This document shows, in pieces, positions 23,605 through 34,946 of a stretch of 64,000 nt of DNA; position 1 is the first letter of the stretch, and each line of letters opens with the position of its first letter. Position numbers and translations under genes: made by a program. This stretch comes from Paracamarosporium sp. OC-R06-R3 (Eukaryota > Ascomycota > Dothideomycetes > Pleosporales > Didymosphaeriaceae): contig JACVRA010000326.1 of NCBI GenBank assembly GCA_019828545.1, positions 21,966 to 85,965 on the forward strand. Reading direction: 5' to 3'. A model generated the notes under the pieces. It was not told the origin of the DNA and did not search any database. It saw only the letters and a list, made by a program, of their open reading frames with translations.

Positions 23605-26419
23605 TTAGTCCTCGGTAAGATCGCCATATTCCCATTGACCCCTCCTTTCCTCCTTGGCGGTGGTTTGCCTCTTGTTCAGGGCGCTCAGGATTTCGGTTGC
23701 ACTGCGTTCCCACGCCCTCAGCTTCTTTGGCACCATCGCGAGGCCCTCGCTGATCACTTCCGCGTTGATGCTCTGGTCAGGTTTGTCGCTCTGCTTGGGG
23801 TCGAACAGTGTTACCCAGAGAGTGCCGTCCTTGTCCACCTGATCGACGTTAGCAACGAGCTGGCGATCGGCCGTCTCTTGCGCGATGAAGTTGACCGCAT
23901 CTGAGAGGTACTCAGGGTTGCCCGGGAGCTGGGCAAACGAGAGTTGCGCGTCCTGAGCCTGAGCCTTCAATTTAGATTGCGGGGAGAACTGCGGTTGCGT
24001 GAGAGGGCGTAGGCGTGACCAAGGGATGATTTCTGAGTTGCCATAGTCGATATAGACGACTTCAGCCTTCTTTGCGTCCCTGTCGTTGCGACGGACACGA
24101 GCTCGGTACCATTCGTCGTCTGCGGTGAACTTGGCAGCCACGAACTCGCCAGCTTTTGGAGGATTCGGCAGACCCTGGTTGTTTGTGGGGTTGAGGTGAA
24201 AGCTGCGGAAAGCGTTCATGAGCTCGGTCAAGGCGGCAGTACCCGTTCCCACTTGTTGCAACTTCAATCGTCCCTCGTCAGTAACGTGCGTGACCACTAC
24301 ATCGCGGTAGTCTTTCCGACGTTCCGCTGCTGCATCCCCGTTTTGGTCGTTAACCTCCGCACCTAGATCGGCCTGCTCTGCATCTTCATCTTGCGAAGGG
24401 TCATAGTCATGCCACAGTCCCTTTCGCGCATCCTTCGCCCGCTTCTCGGCAGCAAAGAGTTCGTTTGCATTGCCAGACTTCTCGGCCGAGTAGGCGTGCA
24501 CTGACGCGAGACCCTCTTCGACAAGAGTTTTGGCAAAGTTCTCACGATTGATATAGAGTGTGCCAATAAAGCCACCCACCTTGTCACAATCCTCCACGTC
24601 AATTTCAACATCTCGCTGCTGACAACGTTTGTTTGCGAAGTCGTGTGCCTCTTGACCAAACGGCTCACCTTTTTCCGTCGGGTTCCGTGCAGAACGTGGC
24701 GCGCGGATGCCAGAGAGTACGAAAGTGAGCTTTGCGTTCTCACGAGGCACGAGAACAGTGAATCGAGAACCCGACTTGACGAAATCCACGATCGCGGGGA
24801 CCTTACGTTGTCGTGAGAGTAAAGCAAGTTGGCGCTTGGCTTTCTCAAGCGATTCTGAGTAGTCCACGTATTGCTTCGCTGAGGGAGCCTTGGGTGACCA
24901 TAGCCCCTTCTGCGCCTCTTGAGCTGCTGACTCGGCAAGGAGAAGGTCGTCGTAGATAGGACTGCGGTCCGTATCATCTTGCCGGTGGCGGATCACAGAA
25001 GCCAAGCCATTCTCTATGAGTAGTAGGCCGATGTTTTTGTTTTGGAATGTAACAGTGGCCATCTCGCGCTCATCGTAACCCTCAGTGGCGGGGCGCTTTC
25101 CGTCAATGTGGAACTGGACATGCTTTCCAATTAACTTTTTCCGCAGGAACTCTTTTGCTTCCGGTCCCCATGGTGATTGCTTAGGATCAGTTGGTTTAGG
25201 CTGACGGACACTACTCAGGTTGATGCGCTTCTCTGCGCCAGCTTTGTTCCTCAAGAACAGAGTGTCGGCGCTCTGGATTCTGCTGACAACAGCTTCATTT
25301 TGACCAGCGGATGGAGCTTTCGGGGCAATGTGACCTTGGTATACACCCTGCTTAGCATCCTTCGCGCTCTTCTCAGCTTGCCTAAGCGCAGCCATTTCCC
25401 CGCCAAGGAGAGTGGTGTGGTGGTCGGTACACTTGGCCAAACCTGCCTTGAGCAAGAAAGGCGCAATGTTACCTTGGGTGGGATGCTTCACCGTCGCCAC
25501 GATCTGTCCGTTGGGACTAGTTCCTAGCACGTTGGCGACGACGTTTCGCTGCAGTAACCGTGTCTCGACGAATTGATGCGCTTCATCACCGAAAGGCTCT
25601 GCTGGCTGTTCCTTGCCATCTGAGGGATTCGTTCGCTTCGTGGCTGGTGCGCGGATACCCGCAAGGAGAACCAAGGTTTGGACATGTTCGGTCGGCGAGA
25701 GGAGGAAGCGGACGATGAGGCGGTCACCAGCTAGGACCTTTTCCACGATTGCTGCTTCGACTTAGCCTTGCACTCATGCACAACAATTTCCTCTACTCAC
25801 CGGTGATGTCTTTCCCCTTATTGTCCTCGACAAACTGCTTCGGATCACTCAGCTCGGAGGAGACGTTGATCCTCCCGCTGGATTCCTGCCACATGCCCTT
25901 TGAGTCGGCCTTGGCTCGCGCCTCGAACACCTGGAGCTTCTCCAAGAGCGCCGTGGCCTCCTCCGAATCCTCCTTGCGGCCGGCGTCATCGCGCAGCTTG
26001 AGCCAGCCTTCGGCGACGGCAAGGTCAGGCAGGATTGTTCGATTTGGTAGCGAGATAAGGCCATACTCGCGGTTGGCGCCCGTGGGAATTTTGTACAGTA
26101 CCTTGAACTGCACCACCTTGCCTACGAGCTGACGGCGGAGGAAGTCGCGCGATTCGAAAGCGAAGGGCTTGTAATGTTAGCTCCGTATCGAATTCGCTCC
26201 GGCCCAGACAGAACAGTGCAAGCTCGATTGCCCCGTCGACGCGAAGAATGAAGGCTGTGAAATGGGGAAGTAGCCTACCTCGTCTCCTTCCCGCCGCAGT
26301 CGCGGTGCAGTAACAAAGGCCAAGCTCAAGGTGCGCTCTTGCTTGGGATTGCTGATGTTGTGCAAGACGACCGTGTCTCCAGAGAGGACGCTCTTGACCT
26401 TCGCCTCGAGGAGTGACAT
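23605..26419 (-). CDS. SND1: Tudor staphylococcal nuclease-like protein (SND1/Tudor-SN)
   Basis: Multifunctional RNA-binding protein and nuclease of RNA processing, stress granules and RNA decay. Model: complement(join(23605..25751,25801..26167,26279..26419)), 884 residues, the usual length. Exon 1 starts MSLLEAKVKSVLSGDTVVLH, the standard opening of the first SN (OB-fold) domain. Introns of 111 and 49 nt have branch points GCTAAC and GCTAAG. Tandem SN-like domains fill residues 1 to about 650, each with a GD(T/R) turn and a 'FGQEAHDFANKR'-type motif. A Tudor domain (about 715-780, EWYRARV then VVYIDYGNSEIIPW) sits within a split fifth SN domain, and the C-terminal part of that SN fold ends the protein. 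Divergent from the secreted protein at 27.4 kb, 951 bp away. Confidence 0.92.
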
Positions 26420-27370
26420 GGTGGTGGGCGGCGGGTGACGTTGTGCTATGCGGGAAGCTGTTAGCTACCGTGTTCACATCACAAGAGCTCCCACAGGTGG
26501 GGCGGGGCACGCATTGCGCGCAGACGCACTTGGCTCGAGCAATGTCGGGGGTTGCAGCTGGCGAGAACAGATAGCACGCGTGCAATTGGTTCTGCCAGAG
26601 GAATTGCAAAGCGGTGTTTCGAGGTGGCGGTTGAGAGAAGGTGGTCGTATGTCGGAGAGGGCGTCCAGCCAGGGACCAAGTCCGTTTGTGGGGTGGTGCT
26701 AGTTAGGCGAAACTCCGACGTCACCCCTGTCTCCACTGCAGCCGCATCCTTCTCCACCAATCAGTGCAACAATTGTAGAATATCTGCATCGTCCAATTGC
26801 CTGCGGACAACAAACCTACTCTTAAGCACCAGTGTGTTGAAGTTGGAGTTCGCTCAGAGCATCCAAGGTTGACTGTCAGACGTGTAGCTACCTGCCATCT
26901 ACCTTTACAATTCACGAGAATCCTAGGCGGTCTGAACAGGTCCGCGTTTCGGCCTATGTGCCCATTGTAGGCTTGGAGGATCGACTCGTAGAACTTGGAA
27001 TACTCATCTGTTCGGGTCATCTCATGTCCGCTTCTTCACTGAATGGAAGGTCACCCAAACAGGGAAATCTTACAAACGAGTCCAAGCCTGGATCGGATGC
27101 ATCGTGCGAGGAGTTAAGGCTAGAATGCTCCTGTACGCATTGGAATACGAACAATCGGCCAATGAATTGGGTGTCAGCTTAATCGAAGGCAGCCAAAAAG
27201 ACGATGCTGAAAAGTGGTATAGACACTGTAGATTAAGGAAAAATATATAATGCCACCAAGTTGACGGCTTTGAGGAGCACAACTGGATATACTCATTCCT
27301 CGAACACCTAGTTCCTTCATCTCAACTCTTCTTCGACATAATTGCTGTCTATCAAAGCCTCCGCATTGAA
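26420..27370. promoter_or_regulatory. Divergent intergenic region, SND1 and secreted-protein gene
   Basis: 951 bp with two outward start codons. Small frames on both strands have no support. A possible TATA-like string (AAATATATAATG, about 27,239-27,250) lies about 120 bp before the secreted-protein ATG. Confidence 0.4.
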
Positions 27371-27928
27371 ATGCTCTCCAAGACTCTTAACATACTCGGC
27401 CTGATGGCTACCTTCACTGCCGCCTTCCGTATCCCAACAGACACGCCAGACGGTGTCTACTCCGTCCGTCAGAATGCTAACGGAGTTCATGTCTTCGAGG
27501 CCATCGGCAGCCCCGTAGACGTGTCTGATGTATCGCCCAATCCACCCTCTCGCGTGCTCCGCGCTCTCTCCAAGCGTGGACAGACATGGTGTGGTTGCAC
27601 CTTTGGTATGGACCACAATGACTGCGATGCAGCCAATTCAGCCATTCAAAAGACGGTCGGTGACGGCGGCAAGACGGTTCCCTCTCACGGGTCCATCGTT
27701 TCGGTCAAAGGGACTGCGGCAGTATTTTTTTGTAATTTTGATGGCAGCGACACGACGGCTCGCAAGAGCGAGGCGATTGCAGGGGCCAGTGCTATCACGA
27801 ACAATTGTGGCTGGTATATTGCTGGTACGAACCAGCTCGATGGACATCTACACTTGGATTTTGGATATCTGAACAAGATCTCTGACGTGTGTGGTGCGGC
27901 CGAGGGCTCACCGATTCATCACTGCTAA
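27371..27928 (+). CDS. Small secreted cysteine-containing protein with Kex2-like site
   Basis: 185 residues, single exon, real ATG. Residues 1-19 are a classical signal peptide (MLSKTLNILGLMATFTAAF). A pro-region follows, beginning RIPTDTPDGVYSV, an N-terminal style common in Dothideomycete secreted proteins. A dibasic LSKR (66-69) sits just before the cysteine-rich part, as for Kex2 cleavage; the mature form would be about 116 residues with Cys at 74, 76, 85, 121, 146, 174 and 185. The seventh Cys is unpaired unless it forms a dimer. Features fit a candidate effector or antimicrobial protein, but I cannot assign a family: the cysteine spacing is not clearly Hce2, KP4, CFEM or hydrophobin. 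It lies alone between SND1 and a WD40 gene. Confidence 0.78.
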   Translation: MLSKTLNILGLMATFTAAFRIPTDTPDGVYSVRQNANGVHVFEAIGSPVDVSDVSPNPPSRVLRALSKRGQTWCGCTFGMDHNDCDAANSAIQKTVGDGGKTVPSHGSIVSVKGTAAVFFCNFDGSDTTARKSEAIAGASAITNNCGWYIAGTNQLDGHLHLDFGYLNKISDVCGAAEGSPIHHC

Positions 27929-28905
27929 GTGCATTCAACCTTGAAAGAGGCGTAGATATTAGCGGGACGTTTCGGATCGGACAACGGGGGGTTTCCTATA
28001 GGTGGAGTTCAAGATGTGATGATGGTGACTTTTCTTTAAGCAACGAACCAGCGGCAACTAACTTATGATACATTCATTCAGCTAAATCAGGCTTGTACCA
28101 TACAATTATTCCTACTTTGCACATACATGGTCTCTCGTTGTGCCTATTTCACACCGTGTCTGATGTCTCAGATGAAGGTTTTGTACGAATGCTTAATACG
28201 TCAGACCACAGCCTCCTATTTTCTCACGCTTAAATCACAAACAAAGCCTATATACTTCCACAATGCTGTCTAAAGGCAGCATCGCCGTCATTTCACACTG
28301 TTGCTACGTAGCGACACTTAGACGCTAAGGTCATGATCAGGATATTGATAACCAATAATTTAAAGTCCTTGTGTGCCGGGATACTGACGACCATTGTCAA
28401 CCATGCGTCGAATTTTCGCGGCATTGGAGCGAAAGTATGATATGGAATGCAGATAATTGTGTTTGAAGGACTCCGAGGGGAGACGCCTTACATATATGCC
28501 GTGGAGAAGCCAGGTACTTGGGTGCCTAGGCTGGGTATTCAAGTGTTGGCACGGCTTAGGGTGTACATAGGAGAATTTGTGGAAATTGGACCGCGGCTCG
28601 GGGTTTCTTGGCGCAGACACTAGGTCAGGGTTTACCCTTCTCCTTGGAGGGGCTTGCCTCTTCCTTGATACACCAAAGATTTACGAAGTTACGACCCATA
28701 ACGATTCTTTTGCCTGTTCGCTGTCTGTCGCATTATCCCATTATACTTAGACCAGCTCTCGTTCCAGCATCCGCCCGCGCAACCTTGCCCATTGTACACG
28801 CAACACAGACGCGCACCGTGTTTCGAGCCTCGGACGCATTCTACGGCTACCAACTTTTGACCACAGCTTTGCCCAGGACACGAAAACACTCATCGCCACC
28901 CAACC
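27929..28905. other. Intergenic, no gene seen
   Basis: About 980 bp, AT-rich in the first part. A minus-strand frame near 28,360-28,620 begins at GTG, not ATG, and has no family signature. The last 200 bp should be the promoter of the WD40 gene. Confidence 0.4.
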
Positions 28906-29913
28906 ATGCCCGAAACTACAAAGGTCGTGCCTCTTACCTGCCACGGGCACTCGCGACCAGTGCCCCACATCCACTTCTCTGCTCTCCAAGACGAGGAGCA
29001 ATACTACGTTATATCCGCCTGCAAGGACGGGAACCCCATGCTTCGTGATGGCATAACCGGCGACTGGATTGGCACTTTTCTGGGCCACAAGGGCGCTGTG
29101 TGGCAGGCGAGGCTATCTTCCGATGCCACACTCGCTGCAACCGCCTCAGCGGACTTCTCTGCGTATGCAAAATACCATGCAACTTCCCCCCGAAGACGCA
29201 CACTGACAAGATTTTCTAGCAAAGTATGGGACACACACACTGGCGAAGCCCTCCACACTCTCACGCATGATCACATCGTCCGAGCAGTCGCCTTCCCAAA
29301 CCAGCCTCAACCGCAGATTCTGGCCACCGGCGGTAAGGAAAAGAAGATGCGTATCTTCGACCTCAACAACCCATCGCAGCCCTATGAGATTGGTGCCGGC
29401 GTTCACGGCGACACCATCAAGTCGATTGTGTGGACATCGGACCCCAGTATCCTGGTCACAGCATCAGAGGATAAGAAGATCCGATGGTGGGACCTGCGAA
29501 CGCAGTCGACCATCGGCGAGTACGCCGTCGAGGGCGCTGTAGGCACGTGCGAGCTGGATAACACCTCTTCAGACGGCGTGCTTAGCGTGGCCGCTGGAAA
29601 CAGCGTCTACTTTTTCAACGGAAATTCTCCTGCATCGCTCATCAAGAGTATCAAAACACCATACGAGCTGGCTAGCGTTGCTCTGCACAGCGGACAGCGC
29701 AGGTTTGTCACTGGTGGTAGCAATCAGAATGACACCTGGGTCAGGGTATGGGACTTCGACGCAGAGACAGAGCTGGAGACAAATAAGGGTCACCATGGAC
29801 CCATTTGGTCGGCCAGCTTTTCGCCGGACGGCAAGCTGTACGCAACTGGCAGCGAAGATGGAACTGTGAAGCTTTGGAAATTCACCAACGGTCCGTATGG
29901 CTTGTGGAGGTAG
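28906..29913 (+). CDS. STRAP: STRAP/UNRIP-like WD40 repeat protein
   Basis: Seven-bladed beta-propeller scaffold related to serine/threonine kinase receptor-associated protein (unrip), which in animals joins SMN and signalling complexes. Model: join(28906..29162,29220..29913), 316 residues. The 57-nt intron (donor GTATGC, branch CTGAC, acceptor TAG) is a multiple of three and has no stop, so an unspliced frame reads through; splicing restores the blade motif SADFSAKVWD. WD40 hallmarks appear throughout: GHKGAVWQARLS, KVWDTHTGE, KKIRWWDLRTQ, RVWDFD, GHHGPIWSASFSPDG, GSEDGTVKLW. The start MPETTKVVPLTCHGHSRPV matches STRAP orthologues. The fungal role is not known to me. Confidence 0.85.
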   Translation: MPETTKVVPLTCHGHSRPVPHIHFSALQDEEQYYVISACKDGNPMLRDGITGDWIGTFLGHKGAVWQARLSSDATLAATASADFSAYAKYHATSPRRRTLTRFSSKVWDTHTGEALHTLTHDHIVRAVAFPNQPQPQILATGGKEKKMRIFDLNNPSQPYEIGAGVHGDTIKSIVWTSDPSILVTASEDKKIRWWDLRTQSTIGEYAVEGAVGTCELDNTSSDGVLSVAAGNSVYFFNGNSPASLIKSIKTPYELASVALHSGQRRFVTGGSNQNDTWVRVWDFDAETELETNKGHHGPIWSASFSPDGKLYATGSEDGTVKLWKFTNGPYGLWR

Positions 29914-30604
29914 ATCGAGCCCCGGCGCGCACGTACGTGGTGAAGGATCTTGCAGCTGGCTTTAAGTGGCTTTACAGCGACGTGGACGGGTTGCATAGAG
30001 GTGTTGGCCTTTCAGCGTAGTCGCGGCCTGGCACATGCACAACATATTATTAGTGAGAACATATTGTTCTCTTGGAATTGTCCCTCTCTAGCCACCTAGG
30101 ACAGTTAAGCCCATCATTATGTCCGCGTCACATTCATTCTTTTGTGTTCGTAATCAGACAAGGCAGTGATAACCGACCATCTCCCGATGAGGCTAACCAG
30201 TAGGATCTGCATGCTTGTTCAACTATGCCTGCATTAAGCTGTGATAGGCGTACTCACAGGTTGATAAGAGTTCCCTATCGATAGCACAGCATGCAGTCAA
30301 AGGTGGGATTGGCTTTGAAGACTATAAGAGATGAAAACTCCATTGCCCAGATCTCAGTACCGGACGTCATTATCACCCAACCATAGGACCTTACCAGCAC
30401 CACTTATATTTGTTCCCAAACCTTTTGTCGTCTTCAATGGAGAGTGATTAACGAGTGGAGTTTATTGCTACCGTCTAACTGCGGTTGTTCTTATCTGGTA
30501 CCTGTACGAGAGCTCGGTGCAACGTACCCCGCTTTGGCCCCTGTTCAACAACTGTCGACCACGATATCAGACCGAGGATATTGCTTCACCAATTGAATTG
30601 CATC
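29914..30604. other. Intergenic between WD40 gene and MFS gene
   Basis: About 690 bp, holding the WD40 3' UTR and the permease promoter. No gene or clear motif seen. Confidence 0.4.
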
Positions 30605-32219
30605 ATGGCCAAAATTTTAGAACAAGGGTTTGGAGTTGCAGCGACTTCAAGTGTGGATATAGGGCAGCTGGAATCCGGAAAACAGATGCGGGATATTGGC
30701 GCCGAGCTATATCGCGAAGTCCAGCAATATTCAAGAGAAGAGCTAGATGCGGAGAGAAAAGTCGTTCTCAGAAAGATCGACTTAATCATTATGCCAATGG
30801 TAAGACTCAGATGTTGAAATATTATGAACCACCGCTATGAATGTGTTGTGACAAGCTATGAAAAGATCAAATACTGATAGACGCTAGATATGCTTCACAT
30901 ATACAATTCAATTCCTCGACAAGCTCTCATTGAACTATGCCAGTGCTTACACACTTATCCCAGATCTTGGTCTCCAAGGTCAGCGCTACAGCTGGGTTGC
31001 CGCCATTTTCAATTTTGGCTATCTCTTTTGGGCACTCCCAGCGAACTACCTAATTCAACGCTTGCCTGTTTCAAAGTATACCGGCGCCATGATTCTCGTC
31101 TGGTCAATTCTTCTCCTTTGCCACGTTGCGGCGAAAAACTACGCCGGTATGTTAGTCCTGCGGTTTCTGCTCGGCATGTTCGAAGCAAGCATAAGTCCAG
31201 CAATTATGAACATTGTTTCCATGTTTTACACACGCGACGAGCAGCCCCTCAGGATGTGCGTATTTCTCGCCTTTAACGGCATGGCTACTATGGTCGGCGC
31301 ACTGTTAGGCTACGGCCTAGGCCACGCACACAACAGCAACCTCAAAACGTGGCAACTAATCTTCCTCGTGATTGGTCTCATCAACTTCGTATGGTCCTGG
31401 GTATTCCTTTGGGTAATGCCTGACTCGCCCTCTACCGCGAAATTCCTCACCCACAAGCAGCGCATTGTAGCGATTGACCGCATAGCTTCCAACATGATTG
31501 GCGTCAAAACCAAGCAATTCCAACCACGACAAGCTATTGAAGCGATGCTTGACATTAAGGTCTATTGCCTAAGTCTTATCGCACTAGGATGCGGTGTCGT
31601 CAATGGCGGCGTCTCAAACTTCGCATCCTCTCTCATCAAAGGATACGGTTTCTCTGGAATCAATACAACGCTCTTGCAACTTCCTACTGGTGCTTTTGAA
31701 TTCTTTCTGGTCCCGCTGTGCGGTGTAGCAGCATCCTATTTCAGAAATACACGCTGCCTCCTCCTCGCAATAATCTGTCTGCCACCCCTCGGTGGCCTGC
31801 TCGGCATCCGCCTTACGCCTCTCTCCCACCGCTGGACGCTCGTCGGTTGTACATGGCTCCAGTATCTGATCGGTGGTCCGGTCATCTTATCATGGAATTT
31901 ACTCTCCACTAATATCGCGGGTCACACGAAGCGCAGCACAGCCAATGGGCTATGGTTCCTGTTCTATGCTGCGGGGAATATTGCGGGTGCGAATATATTC
32001 TTTGCAAGAGAAGCACCGAGGTATTTCTCTGCATTAACAGGGCTCATAACTTGTTATTGTGGGATGATTGTTGTGGCGGGGTTTTTGGCATGTTGGATGG
32101 CTTGGGAGAATAGGACGAGGGATCGGAGGTATGGGCAGGGTGAGGATGAGAGGGCCGTGATGGAAGGGTTTGAGGATAAGACGGATGGCGACGCTAAGCA
32201 TTTTAGGTATGCTTTGTGA
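30605..32219 (+). CDS. MFS permease of the anion:cation symporter (DAL5-like allantoate permease) family
   Basis: Plasma-membrane H+ symporter for organic anions; the family takes up allantoate, ureidosuccinate, nicotinate, vitamins or dipeptides, and the substrate here is unknown. Model: join(30605..30799,30888..32219), 508 residues; the 88-nt intron falls after the typical cytosolic leader (ERKVVLRKIDLIIMPM), a common intron place in this family. About 12 hydrophobic segments follow. TM1 starts ICFTYTIQFLDKLSLNYA, the family motif. RFLLGMFEASISPAIM and FYTRDEQPLRM (loop 4-5) are also typical. The C-terminus is short and charged. In-frame ATG chosen at 30605; upstream in-frame codons lack another good start. 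No damage seen. Confidence 0.88.
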
Positions 32220-34946
32220 AAACGGGAATATGAAAGACCAGGCTCAGACGGGGTGTACCGATGTCTGGTATCATACTAACAATGCCGGACTTTGAGGCGA
32301 TGGTCTGTATTATGGGATAGAGCTAATACTGATTATTGACCCCGTCATATAACACTCCCCAAGGGTGATCAGTTGGTAACGTATGCTTATGAGAACTTGT
32401 ATTCGAGGAAAACATGCTGCAAGTAAATGATTTGCAAAGAAGAAATCATATATACAATCACTTTCAACTAAAGTGCGTCCGAATTGACATTTGCAAGTTT
32501 GACCTTAGTGCATTACTATTAGAGGATCTCTCGCGGCAAAATTAAGTATTTGACAAGATTTTCATGTGCTTTAGACAATATCTGTACTATAATTTTCTTG
32601 GTGATCTGCCTGTATGGAGTTCTGCTCTTTCGTAAAATGAAGGTCCTCAGTGATTACTTCGATTTGCACCTATGCACTTCGGTTTACCATACCTTAGGTA
32701 CAGGAACAACCCCTAAACCTAGCTTCGGATCATATTTCGTATCTTCATCGCTCGAGCTATACACCATTGGTATCTGTGAAAGCACTACATATAGCCCTGA
32801 ATTTTTTGGTATTCGACCCTTACAGGAAGTCAAATTGCACCACCTTGATAGAAAAATACAAATGTTCAAGCCCATTCAATCTAGTGACATTGTGTTTAGA
32901 CTTGCAAGAACTCCTTCGAGTTTTTAATGTTTCTTTTTCAAACAGGGATATGGATAGGAAAAGCAAATGGGAGAAAAAGGGGAGAATCATAGCCGCCCCA
33001 TCATATCCAATGTAGCCTGGTATTTACTCGTTACCAAATGGTTGAATGTTGGCTTGCACAAGATACGAATTCCTATTTCAACGAGAGACAATAGTCTGAA
33101 AACCGTTGTCCATCCAAGACTATTCGACATTGATCCTATTGGCCCTGTTCATCGCTTCTAGGTGAGTTTGAGTATCTCTCCATAAATCTTTGACAAGTGT
33201 TTCGAGACCCGTTCTTTGCTCCTAAGAAGACCATCGAAAGCAAGATGTTTGATCGTTTCTATCTGTGTCTCAAATGACTTTACCACTCTTTCTTCGAAGC
33301 GTTGTCTTCATTAGTCTTGAATGATATTGGATTGAAGGCATAAAGATGCCACTGATGTAAGAAGCCCCCTCAGGTTCCACTATGTATCGGTTGATGTTAT
33401 CTTCATTGTTAGGCCATATGATGACGTTATAGGGCTAGCGAATTCAATTGCTTAGATTGAATTTGCATCAGCGTAAATCTGGCAGATGGCTGAAGGGTCA
33501 ATACCACCGGTTTGCAGTCTCAGCAGACTCCGATTGAGTTGCTGATGCGGATACTTCTGTAAGTGGTCCTCGGGCAACGGCTACTGACTCGCCCACCTCA
33601 ACACGCGCGTCTGCGTTCACTATTGATGGAAGCTAGTATAGCGAGACACCCACTTCATTCGGGATCAAGTTTATTGGGTGGGTAACTCGCTTCTGATTGT
33701 GTGAGACAAGCATCTACGATGAAGCACTTGAACTGTGGGCATATGCAGTCGAGTGTCACCCAGAGTCTTGTTCAACGTTTCTAAGAGACGGACTTCCTGA
33801 TATATCTATCATGAGTGGACATTTCCACGCAAATGGGGACTTCTGCAGAGGACTGTGTTGCATGGTGTTGGCATCTTAATCATAATGTACCAATTATGGA
33901 AGATTAGCCACTGATGACTATATTCTTTTCTCTTAAATATTGACTTTTATGATGGGCATTTGCCTGATTAAGATGGCCTAATATATTAGTAGATTCAAAA
34001 ATATACCTTGAGCACCAGATGAATTTAGCTAAAACAATGCAGGTTGACAACTCACTCCAGATATGCAGGCCGGCTTGAAAACCGAGTAGTAAATTGTAGA
34101 TTATTCTGTGTATGAACTTAGTATCTATTGTAGCTTCTTGATTATTGATATTACTTTACCTCACAATATCGTTCTGGCGGACTTGGCGGACTAAAAACTA
34201 GCACACATCCAGGACCCACTCCGCACACTAGCTAGATTCCTACAATGGCAAAAAAAACATACAACAGCGGGGATTCGCTAATCGTCACCGACTTAACTAC
34301 TAATCCGCCGGTACCCTGCTTAAGTACAGCTGAGCGAACGGGAAGCTCTGTTCTCAAGGTCCTATGGTCGTATGTGATGAGAAAGGCACGCACTATGTTA
34401 TAAGTACATACAACAATCGAAGAATTTCTGCTTCGTAATCAACTTATGTCGTTGCATCACTGATCATCTATCTAGGTACAAATCAGCAACCATAAGCTCG
34501 AAAAACCGAGGAGAAGTTTTTAGAACTAAGAGTAGGCCGAACATGGTTGCAAGGCATATGTAGAAATATGCCTCAAAACATCAGATCCGTGTATCCTGAG
34601 AAGAACGGATGCAAACTGGGAACCTCTCTTGGCACGGGTCTGTCAAATTGTTGTGTCTGCATCTTGATGTAACAGAGACAAGTCATCAAGTATGAACGAC
34701 TCGACGTTGCTTGACGGCTTTGTGCTAGCCCTTCTCATTATTAATGAAATCTTGATGAACTGTCAACACCCATGGCAATTTCAAACGTGGAGCTATTGGC
34801 CTTCACGGTAGTTAATGGTTCTAGTCATTGGAACTATTAAATGATGGTCAACGAACAGTAATCGAATAATTAGCTAAAGGTGATTTTACAGTTTCTTGTA
34901 ATTTTCGCACTCACCAAACATACGAGGCTAAGTAAACAACAACATA
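32220..34946. other. AT-rich gene-poor region
   Basis: About 2.7 kb, clearly richer in A+T than flanking genes. Several short coding-like pieces occur but none joins into a gene: minus-strand runs at about 33,160-33,300 (FETQIETIKHLAFDGLL), about 33,320-33,430 (INRYIVEPEGASYISGIF) and about 33,500-33,630 (ARVEVGESVAVARGP), and a plus-strand 60-codon frame at 33,697-33,879. These may be remnants of a decayed gene or transposon, or chance. I recognise no family. Confidence 0.35.
34245..34403 (+). other. 52-codon ORF, possibly part of a dispersed repeat
   Basis: A clean ATG-to-stop frame starting MAKKTYNSGDSLIVTDLTTN and containing LSTAERTGSS and LWSYV, alone inside AT-rich DNA. From memory, short ORFs with this LTTNPPV..LSTAERTGS..VLWSYV wording recur in Dothideomycete assemblies as repeat-derived hypothetical proteins. 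I cannot check this here. It could be the edge of a transposable element or a small gene. Just upstream are the short repeats GGCGGACT (twice near 34,177-34,193). Confidence 0.35.
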
